42,683 bases of DNA from Archaeoglobaceae archaeon. Its GTDB lineage: Archaea; Halobacteriota; Archaeoglobi; Archaeoglobales; Archaeoglobaceae. Both the position numbers and the translations under genes were made by a program. The notes beneath the pieces are model-generated. The model ran no database searches, had not been told where the DNA came from, and worked only from the letters and a program-made list of their open reading frames with translations. The first letter of the stretch is position 1. Each line of letters starts with the position of its first letter. Shown here one piece after another: positions 33,249-41,862 of this stretch. The stretch lies in NCBI GenBank assembly GCA_015520485.1, contig WAPX01000046.1, positions 1-42,683 on the forward strand, given 5' to 3'.

Positions 33249-34940
33249 TTATGGATGGGTGTAGATCGCTCTGATTCCGCTCTCGTCTGCAAACTCTATC
33301 CTACAGAAGGCAAACCTCTCAAACTGAACAACTTTTCCTGCATCCTGAACTGCATTTTTTTCAGCAAATCCCCCCCACTTGAGCAGGGGTTTGTCCCCTA
33401 TGACGACGCAGACAACGCCGTCCTTCCAGCTCAGCCAGTGCACTATGTTTCTGCCCTTTCTGACTTTCTCGTCCATTTCCCACGAGACGAATTCCAGCTG
33501 GTTTTTTTCCTTGCTTTTCACCCTGGCAGTGCAGAAATCCTTCAGTCTTACAATGTCACCTTCCTCAAACCTGTCCCAGTCGTCTCCCGCAATCAAAACG
33601 TCTTTCTCTCCCGTGAGTTCCCTGTACTCATTCCCCTCTGGCTTCTTCGGTATTCTGACGACTCTACTTTCCGGCAACCCTTTTATTTCAACTGCCACGG
33701 GATCCCAGACAAAAAAGTACCTGCTGGCCGTTCTGTCCACGATTTTTCTGTTCTCCGCGTAGAGGTTTTTCATGCTCACAGCCACGTCGTTTTCGCCGAC
33801 ACCGAGGGAAAGCAAAAACTTCCTTATCGCTTCGGCTCTGAAGCCCCTCCTTCTGAGAGCCCTTATGGTCGGTAAAGCCGGATCGTCCCAGCCATCGTAA
33901 ACGCCTTTTTCGATTTCTTTCCTTATTTCGCTCGTGGACAGCTTTCCAAACTCGTGTATTTTCACTCTACCCCAGTGTTTCGTTACCGGGTATTCCCACC
34001 CGAAATACTCGTATATGTACCTCTGCCTCTTCTCCGAATCTATAAGGTCTTTCCCCCTTATTATGTGAGTTATGCCCAGCACGTGGTCTTCTATTGCAGA
34101 TTCGAAGTCGAGAGTTGGATAAACCGTGTACCTGTCCCCAACCAAGGGATGATCGGCTTTTATTATCCTGAAAGCCACCCAGTCCCTTATTGCCGGATCT
34201 TTGTGCCTCATGTCCGTTTTTATTCTTATAACTACCTCTCCCTCGTCGAACTCTCCGGCGAGCATTCTGTCCCATATTTCAAGCGCTTTTTCAGCCGGCG
34301 TGTTTCTGTGAGGACATTCAATTCCCTCATCCCTGAACTTCTTGAACTCCTCCCTCGAGCAGAAGCACGGATAGGCTTTCTCCATTTCCAGAAGTTTTTT
34401 CACGTAATCGTAGTACATTGGAATTCTTTTTGAGGCGTAAACCACTTCGTGAGGTTTAACATTTAACCATTCAGCGTCCTCCAGATACCACTCGTAAGCT
34501 TCGAGCATCGGCCTCTTCGTCCTCGGATCTGTGTCGTCAAACCTTATTATCAGCTTTCCGTCGTAAATTTTGGCGTACTCATCGTTTACAACCATTCCCC
34601 TCGCGGAGCCGAGAGTTGGAGGGCCATTTGGGTTTGGAGCAAACCTCATGACGACCTTTCCCTTCTCAGCCTTCGGCAGGTCGGGGAGCGTTTTCTCTTT
34701 ACTCTCTTTTTTCTCTTCCTTTTTTGCAGTCAGCTCAATCAGCTTTCTCCTTTCCTCCTCATCCATCGCTTCGAACTCGGCTATGCACTCTCTGACGAGC
34801 TCTAAAACTTCTCTGGCTCTTTTTCTCATTTCGGGTACTTCTGCCATAATTTTTCCCATTACTGCCTTTTCGTTCGGTTTTCCGTACTTGGCTGCGTTTA
34901 AGGCTATGTACTTCAATATCAACTCTTTTTCGTCTTTCAC
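33249..34940 (-). CDS. gltX: Glutamyl-tRNA synthetase, archaeal type
   Basis: A class I synthetase that charges tRNA-Glu and, in archaea, also tRNA-Gln for later amidation. It has an archaeal N-terminal helical extension of about 95 residues, then RFAPNPNGPPTLGSARG, where HIGH is replaced by TLGS, a variant I believe occurs in related archaea. FDDTDPRTKRP, HIIRGKDLIDS, the KMSKS-like GKLSTSEIRKEI and beta-barrel anticodon-binding domains follow. The length of 563 residues is normal. The gene converges on reverse gyrase. Confidence 0.95.
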   Translation of the reverse strand: MKDEKELILKYIALNAAKYGKPNEKAVMGKIMAEVPEMRKRAREVLELVRECIAEFEAMDEEERRKLIELTAKKEEKKESKEKTLPDLPKAEKGKVVMRFAPNPNGPPTLGSARGMVVNDEYAKIYDGKLIIRFDDTDPRTKRPMLEAYEWYLEDAEWLNVKPHEVVYASKRIPMYYDYVKKLLEMEKAYPCFCSREEFKKFRDEGIECPHRNTPAEKALEIWDRMLAGEFDEGEVVIRIKTDMRHKDPAIRDWVAFRIIKADHPLVGDRYTVYPTLDFESAIEDHVLGITHIIRGKDLIDSEKRQRYIYEYFGWEYPVTKHWGRVKIHEFGKLSTSEIRKEIEKGVYDGWDDPALPTIRALRRRGFRAEAIRKFLLSLGVGENDVAVSMKNLYAENRKIVDRTASRYFFVWDPVAVEIKGLPESRVVRIPKKPEGNEYRELTGEKDVLIAGDDWDRFEEGDIVRLKDFCTARVKSKEKNQLEFVSWEMDEKVRKGRNIVHWLSWKDGVVCVVIGDKPLLKWGGFAEKNAVQDAGKVVQFERFAFCRIEFADESGIRAIYTHP

Positions 34941-35346
34941 AGGCTATCCTGAGGCATCTGAACTTAAAAAACTTTAGAGGAGTTGGTATGCCGAGCGCCA
35001 GTTCTGTCAGCGATGTACTTAGGGCCATAAACATCCTGAGGCACATGAGTGATCTTACCTGGTCGGTGCATTCACAGCGCTCGCTTTGTACATGGCCTTT
35101 TCTGCCGTACTTCATCGAACGGCTTATTTTATAGGACATTACTGTTTATCCTTCACCAAGTTTTTCTCCCAGCTCTGCATGTCACTTTCAATGCGCTCGG
35201 GCATGCTTAATTCCTTGTTTAATCTTCTACAGGTCTGCCTACAAACTGAACAAACTTTATGTATCTGCGTTAATACTGAAACTTCAAACACTTCAAAACT
35301 TCAAAAACCGAAAACTGTTTAACCTTTTGTAATCACACCTTTAACT
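34941..35346. other. 406-base region without an intact gene
   Basis: It holds the promoter region of gltX, a broken ORF (next entry) and an AT-rich stretch before the CBS gene. No RNA gene or repeat is recognisable. Confidence 0.5.
34988..35200 (+). pseudogene. Possible frameshifted small membrane protein
   Basis: An ATG at 34988, with GAGGAG eight bases upstream, starts MPSASSVSDVLRAINILRHM then SDLTW. The next frame then continues as a strongly hydrophobic helix, LVGAFTALALYMAFSAV (about 35057-35107), followed by HRTAYFIGHYC. A single shift near 35055 would join them into one membrane protein N-terminus. In either single frame the product is short and unlikely. It may be the decayed start of a transporter or a sequencing error. 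Confidence 0.35.
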
Positions 35347-35730
35347 ATGAAAATAGGTGACGCAATGGTAAAGGATGTTGTGTCGGTAGACTACAAAACT
35401 CCAGTAATGGAAGCTTGTAAGATAATGGGTAAAAAGAGAATAGGCTGCGTTCTTGTTACGAAGGAGGGAAAACCATACGGAATGTTTACAGAAAGAGATC
35501 TGCTCTCCAAGGTCTTACTTGAAGGTGACCTCAACGAAGAAGTTGGCAAGTACTGTTCAGCTCCTCTGATCGTGGTAACACCGGACTACGACATAGCAGA
35601 ATCAGCAAGAATAATGGCTGATATGAAAATAAAAAGGCTTGTAGTTGTCGATGAAGAAACTGAAGAAGTTGTGGGAATATTCACAGCAGCTGATCTTGCG
35701 AGAGTGATAGCTGAACACGGTGTTGAGTGA
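35347..35730 (+). CDS. Two-CBS-domain protein
   Basis: The 127-residue protein is two CBS motifs in tandem: MVKDVVSVDYKTPVMEACKI through GMFTERDLLSKVL, and APLIVVTPDYDIAESARIM through VGIFTAADLARVI. Such Bateman modules bind adenosyl ligands and regulate partners; no partner domain is fused here. It is followed by a small zinc protein 10 bases later, so they are probably cotranscribed. Confidence 0.92.
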   Translation: MKIGDAMVKDVVSVDYKTPVMEACKIMGKKRIGCVLVTKEGKPYGMFTERDLLSKVLLEGDLNEEVGKYCSAPLIVVTPDYDIAESARIMADMKIKRLVVVDEETEEVVGIFTAADLARVIAEHGVE

Positions 35731-35740
35731 GGTGGTAAAA

Positions 35741-35959
35741 ATGGCAGAAGAGCTCAAGTGTGGAATATGCGGAAAGGAACTTAAAGCCAAGGATGAGGGT
35801 AAAACATGGAGAAGATGTTCAATCTGCAAAAAACCGACGTGCTTCGACCACCTGCACTACATGGGTGTATGGAGGAGGGGAATGTACAGAAACTACGTTG
35901 AAGTCGTTCCCGTTTGCGAGAAGTGCATGCCCAAGAAGAGGAGAAAACCGGTGGATTAA
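35741..35959 (+). CDS. Small zinc-binding protein
   Basis: This protein of 72 residues has CGICGKEL, CSICKKPTCFDHLHYMG and VCEKCMPKKRRKP, seven Cys and two His in all, which can form two zinc sites in a treble-clef or RING-like arrangement. The frame opens seven codons earlier inside the CBS gene, but the ATG at 35741 has GAGGTGG upstream. The C-terminus is strongly basic, which suggests nucleic acid contact. I do not know a function. Confidence 0.75.
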   Translation: MAEELKCGICGKELKAKDEGKTWRRCSICKKPTCFDHLHYMGVWRRGMYRNYVEVVPVCEKCMPKKRRKPVD

Positions 35960-36008
35960 CGAGTTAGACTGATTGTTTGCTGTAAGATCTGGAGAAATAG
36001 CTAAAAAC

Positions 36009-36623
36009 ATGTCAAATCTTTTTAATTTTAACAGACTGTTCATAGTCATCGGGAATAAAGCTGTTACGTCTCCTTTTAACCTGAACGACATGCCCGGTAG
36101 CGCTGGCAGAATGGACATAATGTGCAGGTGCGTGGCTCAGGCTCTGTTCGTTTCTCACGGCGTGAGAAAAGACACAGCAATCTGTTTGCTGCTGAAAGGT
36201 GAGCCGAACCCTCCAAAAGCCATTCTCTTCAAAGGAGACCGCGTTAGGTATCTCGCTCCAGACGAAAGAAACGTTGGTGGAATAATAAGGAAGGCTCTGA
36301 GTGTTGAGCGTATTGACGACTGGGTGAAAAGCTCTCCCGGAGTTTACGTCGCAAGAAGGGATTTGAAAGCACTTCTCGAAGAGGTTGAAGACTTCGACAT
36401 TTTTTACCTCAAGGAGGGTGGGGAGGACATAAGAAACATCAAGTTTGGGAATAGAGTGGCGTTTGTGCTGGGAGATCATCTGGGAGTTGAGAAGGATGAC
36501 GAGGAGCTGATTCTTTCCCGTTCTGCAGGAGTCGTTAGTTTAAGCCCTTTAAGCCTTCAGGCAGACCAGTGTATAGTTATAGCTCATTACGAACTTGACA
36601 GGCGTTTTGCTGGTTTAGACTGA
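36009..36623 (+). CDS. trmY: tRNA (pseudouridine-54 N1)-methyltransferase
   Basis: A SPOUT-class methyltransferase that makes N1-methylpseudouridine at position 54 of archaeal tRNA. Marks are LFIVIGNKAVTSPFNLNDM near the start, AGRMDIMCRCVAQALF, and the trefoil-knot segment VAFVLGDHLGVEKDD with SLSPLSLQADQCIVIAHYELD. The frame opens with TTG at 35973; the ATG at 36009 gives the usual family length, with only a distant GGAG before it, so the start is uncertain. Confidence 0.9.
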   Translation: MSNLFNFNRLFIVIGNKAVTSPFNLNDMPGSAGRMDIMCRCVAQALFVSHGVRKDTAICLLLKGEPNPPKAILFKGDRVRYLAPDERNVGGIIRKALSVERIDDWVKSSPGVYVARRDLKALLEEVEDFDIFYLKEGGEDIRNIKFGNRVAFVLGDHLGVEKDDEELILSRSAGVVSLSPLSLQADQCIVIAHYELDRRFAGLD

Positions 36624-36809
36624 TCTTTTATTTTTACGGTTTGCGTTCTCGAATTTATTAATTTATTTATCAATTTAATTAATTTATTGCTTTCAAAAAG
36701 CCGAAACAGTAAAAAAATCGATTCAGTCGCTGCAGGATTTGGGAGTGAACACAAAAGATCTGCACGGAAAAGAAAAAAGAGTTATAAACCGCGGTGATTT
36801 TTAATCTTC

Positions 36810-37301
36810 ATGGATAAAAAGGCTCAGGAAGTACTAAGGTTACTCGAGAACGACGCAAGGCTGACGTTCAGAGAAATAGCAGAAATGATTGGAATAAGCG
36901 AGGATGAGGTTAGAGAAATCGTCAAAAAAGCTGAAGACAACGGGATAATTCTCAAGTACAAAACCCTGATAAACTGGGAAAAATTTGGGGAGGAGCCCGT
37001 TTATGCTGTAATAGACATAAGGGTTACGCTGACGAGAGAAAAGAGCTACGACGATATAGCGAAGAGAATAGCCAAATATCCGGAGGTTCATGCAGTCAGG
37101 CTGATAAGTGGAGATTACGACTTTCAGGTCGTCGTGAAGGGTAAGAGTCTGAAAGACGTCTCCTTCTTCGTTGCCGAAAAGATTTCCACGATTCCAGAGG
37201 TTCTCACAACTGTAACTCACTTCGTCCTCAGAACTTACAAGGAGGAGGGAGTTCTGCTGTTCAAGGAGGAAGAGGACAGGAGACTTGCCATAACTCCCTG
37301 A
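36810..37301 (+). CDS. Lrp/AsnC-family transcriptional regulator
   Basis: It has an N-terminal winged-helix domain (VLRLLENDARLTFREIAEMI, then GISEDEVREIVKKAEDNGII) and a C-terminal RAM/AsnC ligand domain (VYAVIDIRV...YPEVHAVRLISGDYDFQVVVKG). The length of 163 residues is normal. It is followed by an aminotransferase gene; this pair recurs in archaea and suggests that the regulator senses an amino acid and controls the enzyme. AACCGCGGTG just before the start is GC-rich and may hold its own site. Confidence 0.92.
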   Translation: MDKKAQEVLRLLENDARLTFREIAEMIGISEDEVREIVKKAEDNGIILKYKTLINWEKFGEEPVYAVIDIRVTLTREKSYDDIAKRIAKYPEVHAVRLISGDYDFQVVVKGKSLKDVSFFVAEKISTIPEVLTTVTHFVLRTYKEEGVLLFKEEEDRRLAITP

Positions 37302-37408
37302 TTTCATACCTTTTACCCATCTTACCGTCAGAGCTAACCGAACAGGCTGATAAGTATTATAGTCTGAACCTTACCATTTTGCTGAGAGCCGAACAAAGGG
37401 GAGGTGCG

Positions 37409-38563
37409 ATGAGAACTTCAAAAAGTGTGGAATCCTTAAAACCTTCAGGCATAAGAAAATTCTTTGAGCTAATAATAGGCAGAGAGGACGTCATAAGTCT
37501 TGGAGTTGGTGAACCGGACTTTCCAGTTCCTTGGAGGATAAGGGAGGAAATGATATACTCTCTGGAAAAGGGTATAACCTCGTATACGTCCAATTACGGT
37601 CTCTACGAGCTGAGAGAGAGCATAGCAAATTACTACGAAAAGTTTGGAGTCAAGTGTACTGCCGAAAACGTGATAGTGACCACGGGAGTCAGCGAAGCAG
37701 TTGATATAGCTTTAAGGGCAATTTTAAACCCGGGGGAGGGCGTTCTCATTCCCGAGCCCTGCTACGTCTCGTATCTGCCTCTGACCGTTCTCGCTGGAGG
37801 CGTGGCGTTGAGTTATCCAACAACCCCTGATTTTATACCAACCTGTGAGGAAATGCTGAAAATTGCGAAAAAAGCTGAAAGCGAGGGCGTTAAAATAAAG
37901 GCTGTGATGATTAACTACCCGAACAATCCAACAGGAGTTAGCTACAACAGGTCAATCCTTGAGGAAATAGCAGATTTTGCGGTTGAAAAAGACGCTGTAG
38001 TCATTTCAGACGAAATTTACTCGGAGCTGAGTTACTCTTTCAAGCACAGGTCCATAGCTTCACTGGAAGGCATGCTTGAGAGGTCTGTTATTCTCAACGG
38101 GTTCTCCAAGGCTTATTCGATGACAGGCCTGAGAGTTGGCTACGCCATAGCTCCGGAGGACATTTTCAACGCCATGCTCAAGATTCACCAGTACTGCATG
38201 CTCTGCGCACCGGTGATATCGCAGATCGGTGCAATAGAAGCGCTGAGAAACGGGGAAAAAGACCTCGAGGAGATGAGGGCTGAGTACATCAGAAGGAGAA
38301 ACTTTTTTGTCAAGAGGATAAAAAACGTGTTCGACGTAAAAAAGCCAGACGGAGCCTTTTACGCTTTTCCATCCATATCGAAAACGGGTCTGGACAGCGA
38401 GGAATTTGCCAAAAGGTTGCTTTTCGAAAAGAAGGTTGCCGTCGTTCCGGGAAGTGCCTTCGGAGATTGTGGAGAGGGATACATACGGTGTGCTTACGCC
38501 GTCGGCATGGACAAGTTGAAAGAGGCCGTTGAGAGAATTGTTGAGTTCGTCGAGAGTCTGTAG
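37409..38563 (+). CDS. PLP-dependent aminotransferase, class I (aspartate/aromatic type)
   Basis: This is a fold-type I transaminase of 384 residues: ISLGVGEPDFPVP at the start, VTTGVSEAVDIALRA, NYPNNPTGVSY, ISDEIYSEL, the PLP lysine in NGFSKAYSMTGLRVGY, and IRCAYAVG with the carboxylate-binding Arg. Substrate choice cannot be read from the sequence; aspartate, alanine or aromatic amino acids are possible. The ATG at 37409 is preceded by GGGGAGGTG and preferred over the frame opening at 37379. Confidence 0.92.
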   Translation: MRTSKSVESLKPSGIRKFFELIIGREDVISLGVGEPDFPVPWRIREEMIYSLEKGITSYTSNYGLYELRESIANYYEKFGVKCTAENVIVTTGVSEAVDIALRAILNPGEGVLIPEPCYVSYLPLTVLAGGVALSYPTTPDFIPTCEEMLKIAKKAESEGVKIKAVMINYPNNPTGVSYNRSILEEIADFAVEKDAVVISDEIYSELSYSFKHRSIASLEGMLERSVILNGFSKAYSMTGLRVGYAIAPEDIFNAMLKIHQYCMLCAPVISQIGAIEALRNGEKDLEEMRAEYIRRRNFFVKRIKNVFDVKKPDGAFYAFPSISKTGLDSEEFAKRLLFEKKVAVVPGSAFGDCGEGYIRCAYAVGMDKLKEAVERIVEFVESL

Positions 38564-38603
38564 TTTTTCGTTTTAAGGCACTTTAATCATTAAACCTCAA
38601 ACA

Positions 38604-39974
38604 TCAGTCTTTTTCACTTTCGAGCAGGGAATCCAGCAATTTTGGAGTTTCGGGAAACAGAACGTCCTCAGCCGCTTTCAGAGACTCTTCGTATATGTGG
38701 GCGTCGTTGGCAAAGTGGTAGTATTCGTAGCCTGAAAAACCCGTGAGCTCCGACACGTAGGACGTTAGGGTTGCAAAGGCAAACATGTTGGCGTGCATCG
38801 CTCCAAACACGTCGTTGGACCTCATGTAGAATATCCCCGCAAGCCTCCTTCCTGCGCTCTCTCTTCTTTTTCTGCCCGCCAGAAACTGATAGCCTCTGAG
38901 ACAGGGAGGATCGTCGCAGAATAAATCCCACGGTCTTGAAACCGTAACGTAACAGTCTCTCGAAAATCTATTCTTCCTCAGCTTTTCTATGCACGTGTAA
39001 AGCTGGTCAACCTTTACGCTGTCAGCCTCACAGTACCTCGCTCTTTCTGCGTACGTGTAAACCTCCCCCTCCCCTTTTTTTACTGGAGTGCTTACAGGCC
39101 TGTCTATGCACTCAGCGTGGATCACGTAGCTGTGGGCGTAACTTATTCCGTACTCTTTTGAAAACGGAGCCTTATCGTGTATCTGATTTTCCTCCGGATT
39201 TTTAACTTCCACGAACAGTCTCGGCAGAAACCTGCACTTTTCCTGTCCCTCAAAAAGCTTACCCCATTCAGTCTTTTTTTCCATGCCGTGGTAAACGGCT
39301 TCGACAGCAGAATGCCAGGCTGAGGAAATTGAGTTTTCAACGATGTGTGTTCCCTCCTCTGTGCTACCAAACACCTCCTTTAACTTTGAGTGTCCAATTT
39401 CCTTCTCAGCTCTTTCAACATCCCTCTCGTACACGTGAGGGCAGGCAACGAGCATGCCAATGCTTCCAGCGTCGAAACCCGAAAGGCTGCAAACTTTTTC
39501 GAGCATGTAGTTCAGCAGGTCAAAATCGTGGGTGAAGTAATCCGCAACGTTCAGACTTCTGATGTACGCTGTCAGGTTTACCCTGTCGTTGAAGTGGAGA
39601 AAACTGACCTCTGTTATTGCTGGTGGATAGGCTGAGAAGTGGTCTTCGGGATACCACAGCGGGAGGGACATCCTCCTCGTAAAAGGACTCGACTTCAGCT
39701 TTGACGCTATAGCTTCCAGCAAGTTCCCCGCTCTCTCCAGATAGTTCTCGAAATCTTCTTTTTTATCCTTGGAGCTTCTCGTGCACGCACGACCTCTGTC
39801 AATGTACCAGAAGCTTTCAATGTCTGAATCGAAGTACTCCGGATTTTTTACAACCAGAAGTGCTGGAGGAGAGCGAAGCGTCATTCCGTACCTCGAAATC
39901 ATCGGGTTTCCTTCTTCAACAACCTTTGCGAGCAACCTCTGCATCGCTGCATCAGCTTTTGCTTCGACAATCAT
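38604..39974 (-). CDS. Tandem thymidylate-synthase-like protein (pseudo-domain plus active-type domain)
   Basis: The C-terminal half (about residues 215-456) follows archaeal ThyA-type thymidylate synthase: YTYAERARY, FSRD, PPCLRGYQF with catalytic C358, FYMRSND (R385, S386, D388), HANMFAF (N396) and HFANDAHIY (H426, Y428). The N-terminal half repeats the same layout: FTRRM, PPAITEVSF with Ala119 in place of the Cys, YIRSLN (R139, Asp replaced by Asn) and ACPHVY. The 456 residues are thus two copies of one fold, the first without the nucleophile. dTMP synthesis from dUMP is the expected reaction of the second copy. No ribosome site precedes the ATG; AAATTAAATTATC about 25-30 bases upstream suggests a leaderless transcript. 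Confidence 0.75.
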   Translation of the reverse strand: MIVEAKADAAMQRLLAKVVEEGNPMISRYGMTLRSPPALLVVKNPEYFDSDIESFWYIDRGRACTRSSKDKKEDFENYLERAGNLLEAIASKLKSSPFTRRMSLPLWYPEDHFSAYPPAITEVSFLHFNDRVNLTAYIRSLNVADYFTHDFDLLNYMLEKVCSLSGFDAGSIGMLVACPHVYERDVERAEKEIGHSKLKEVFGSTEEGTHIVENSISSAWHSAVEAVYHGMEKKTEWGKLFEGQEKCRFLPRLFVEVKNPEENQIHDKAPFSKEYGISYAHSYVIHAECIDRPVSTPVKKGEGEVYTYAERARYCEADSVKVDQLYTCIEKLRKNRFSRDCYVTVSRPWDLFCDDPPCLRGYQFLAGRKRRESAGRRLAGIFYMRSNDVFGAMHANMFAFATLTSYVSELTGFSGYEYYHFANDAHIYEESLKAAEDVLFPETPKLLDSLLESEKD

Positions 39975-40032
39975 TGAGGTTAAGCTTTATTCACAGATAA
40001 TTTAATTTGACGATTCGGTGTTTTGCCAAGTA

Positions 40033-40956
40033 ATGTCAAAACCTGTAATGTCGAAAGACGAGATTAAGAAGGAAATAGAAAGGCTGAAAGAGGAGAAAAA
40101 CGCTGTAATTCTTGCTCACAACTACCAGACTCTGGACGTTCAGGATGTTGCCGACTTCAAAGGAGACAGCCTTGAACTCGCAGTTGCTGCGTCCAAGCTT
40201 AAAGCGGACATAGTCGTGTTCTGCGGGGTTGACTTTATGGCTGAAACCGCAGCAGTTCTGAATCCGGACAAGAAGGTTCTGATTCCGTGTACTAAAGCCA
40301 AATGCCCGATGGCTGCCCAGTTAACGCCGGAAATGGTAAGGGAGGCGAAGAAAAGCGGTTACCCGTTTATAGCCTACGTGAATACCTTTGCATCCGTTAA
40401 GGCTGAGGCAGACATCTGCTGCACGTCAGCCAATGCGGCAAAAGTTGCCAGAGCTGTGGCCAAGGATGGCGTTTGCTTTCTTGGGCCGGATGCCAACTTA
40501 GCAAAATTTGCCTGTAAAAATGGAATTAAGGTTATACCCGTTCCGGAACACGGATACTGTTACGTCCACAAAGCTTTTCAGGTGGAAGATGTGGAGAGGG
40601 CGAGAAAAGAACATCCAGAAGCCGAGGTAATCGTACATCCAGAGTGCGATTTGGAAGTTCAGAAAAGTGCCGACTTCGTTGGTTCCACAAGCCAGATGCT
40701 GAGGTATGCCCTGAACAGCGAGTGCGAGTCTTTCGTCGTTGGAACAGAAATTGGATTGATAGAGAGGATGAAAAGAGAGATAAAAGATAAACAGTTTTAC
40801 CCGCTGAGAAGGTCGATATGCGTGGAGATGAAGCTGAACAATCTGGAAAACGTTTATTCAGCTTTAAAGGAGGAAAAACACGAGGTGAGGCTGGACGGGG
40901 AAATTGCAGAAAGAGCAAAAAAGGCTGTGAAGAGGATGTTTGAAGTGCTGGATTAA
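40033..40956 (+). CDS. nadA: Quinolinate synthase
   Basis: This [4Fe-4S] enzyme condenses iminoaspartate and dihydroxyacetone phosphate to quinolinate. It has the three-domain NadA pattern: VILAHNYQTLDVQDVADFKG at the start, VFCGVDFMAETAAVLNP, YVNTFASVKAEADICCTSAN (cluster Cys), FLGPDANLA, VIVHPECDLEV (second Cys), VGSTSQMLRY, VGTEIGLIERM and a C-terminal RSICVEMKLNNLENVY (third Cys). The GTG at 40018 and the ATG at 40048 are alternative starts; none has a clear ribosome site. Confidence 0.95.
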   Translation: MSKPVMSKDEIKKEIERLKEEKNAVILAHNYQTLDVQDVADFKGDSLELAVAASKLKADIVVFCGVDFMAETAAVLNPDKKVLIPCTKAKCPMAAQLTPEMVREAKKSGYPFIAYVNTFASVKAEADICCTSANAAKVARAVAKDGVCFLGPDANLAKFACKNGIKVIPVPEHGYCYVHKAFQVEDVERARKEHPEAEVIVHPECDLEVQKSADFVGSTSQMLRYALNSECESFVVGTEIGLIERMKREIKDKQFYPLRRSICVEMKLNNLENVYSALKEEKHEVRLDGEIAERAKKAVKRMFEVLD

Positions 40957-41052
40957 CTGCTGATTTGAATAATTTAACTTTAATTTAATATAATAATAGT
41001 TTAATAAAACAGTTAATAAAACAGTAAAATTTTTAACCGGGTGAAAAAAGAG

Positions 41053-41862
41053 ATGAAAAACGCGAAACTGAAGGTCAGTCTGCTTGGTTGCGGGGCGATT
41101 GGCAGAACCATTGTTGAAAACTCCGGAGATGAATACGAGATACTAGCCGTTTTTGACAGAAACACTGAAAAGGCAGAGGAGCTCGCCGGTATATGTTCAG
41201 CTGAAGTGGCGAAGAGCATGGAGGAATTTCTGGAGTATGCATCTCTCAGCGATGTGGTTGTGGAGGCAGCATCTCAGCAGGCAGTCAGGGAGTGTCCAAA
41301 AATTTTAGAATGTACGAACCTCGTAATCATGTCTGTTGGCGCTCTGAGCGATTCAGAGCTGCTTGAAAAACTGATCAACACAGCCAGAGAAAGCGGTAAA
41401 AAGGTACTCATACCTTCCGGAGCTGTTGGGGGAATTGACGCTTTGAAAGCCGTTAAAGGCCTTGCAGAGGAAGTCGTGCTGAAAACAGTAAAGCATCCGG
41501 AAAGCCTGAAGGGTGCACCTTTCTTTAAGGAGAAGGGAATTTCCGAGAATATTGAGGAGAGAACTGTTCTTTTTGAAGGAAGTGCCATAGAAGCGATTAG
41601 ACTTTTTCCGGCAAACGTAAACGTGGCAGCAACTGTTAGCCTGGCGTGCATGGGTTTCGACAGGACGAGGGTAATCGTTATCGCCGATCCGAACGTAAGA
41701 GAGAACGTCCACGAAATAAGGGCTAAAGGTGAGTTTGGGGAACTGGTTTTCAAAGTCAGGAACAGGAAACATCCGAAAAATCCAAAAACGAGTTATTTAG
41801 CCGCTTTATCCGTCGTGAAACTGCTCAGAGATCTGGCAGGAGAGATGAGGGTGGGAACTTGA
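41053..41862 (+). CDS. nadX: L-aspartate dehydrogenase
   Basis: The enzyme oxidises aspartate to iminoaspartate with NAD(P), replacing NadB in many archaea. Marks are VSLLGCGAIGRTIVEN (Rossmann), VVVEAASQQAVREC, SVGALSD, IPSGAVGGIDALKA, KHPESLKGAPFF, VLFEGSAIEAIRLFPANVNV and NPKTSYLAALSVVKLL. It is close to the characterised Archaeoglobus enzyme. The GTG at 41041 is an alternative start; the ATG at 41053 has GGGTGA eight bases before it. TAAAATTTTTAA near 41023-41035 is a likely own promoter, so nadX-nadC may be separate from nadA. Confidence 0.95.
   Translation: MKNAKLKVSLLGCGAIGRTIVENSGDEYEILAVFDRNTEKAEELAGICSAEVAKSMEEFLEYASLSDVVVEAASQQAVRECPKILECTNLVIMSVGALSDSELLEKLINTARESGKKVLIPSGAVGGIDALKAVKGLAEEVVLKTVKHPESLKGAPFFKEKGISENIEERTVLFEGSAIEAIRLFPANVNVAATVSLACMGFDRTRVIVIADPNVRENVHEIRAKGEFGELVFKVRNRKHPKNPKTSYLAALSVVKLLRDLAGEMRVGT

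Noticed and set aside
35086-35322. Stand-alone 78-codon ORF upstream of the CBS gene
   Set aside because: Only its first ~20 residues look membrane-like; the rest is low in pattern and runs into promoter sequence. I treat the start as part of a frameshifted remnant instead.
41274-41753. Antisense open frame of 159 codons in nadX
   Set aside because: nadX has a continuous family match on the plus strand; the antisense frame is a compositional shadow.
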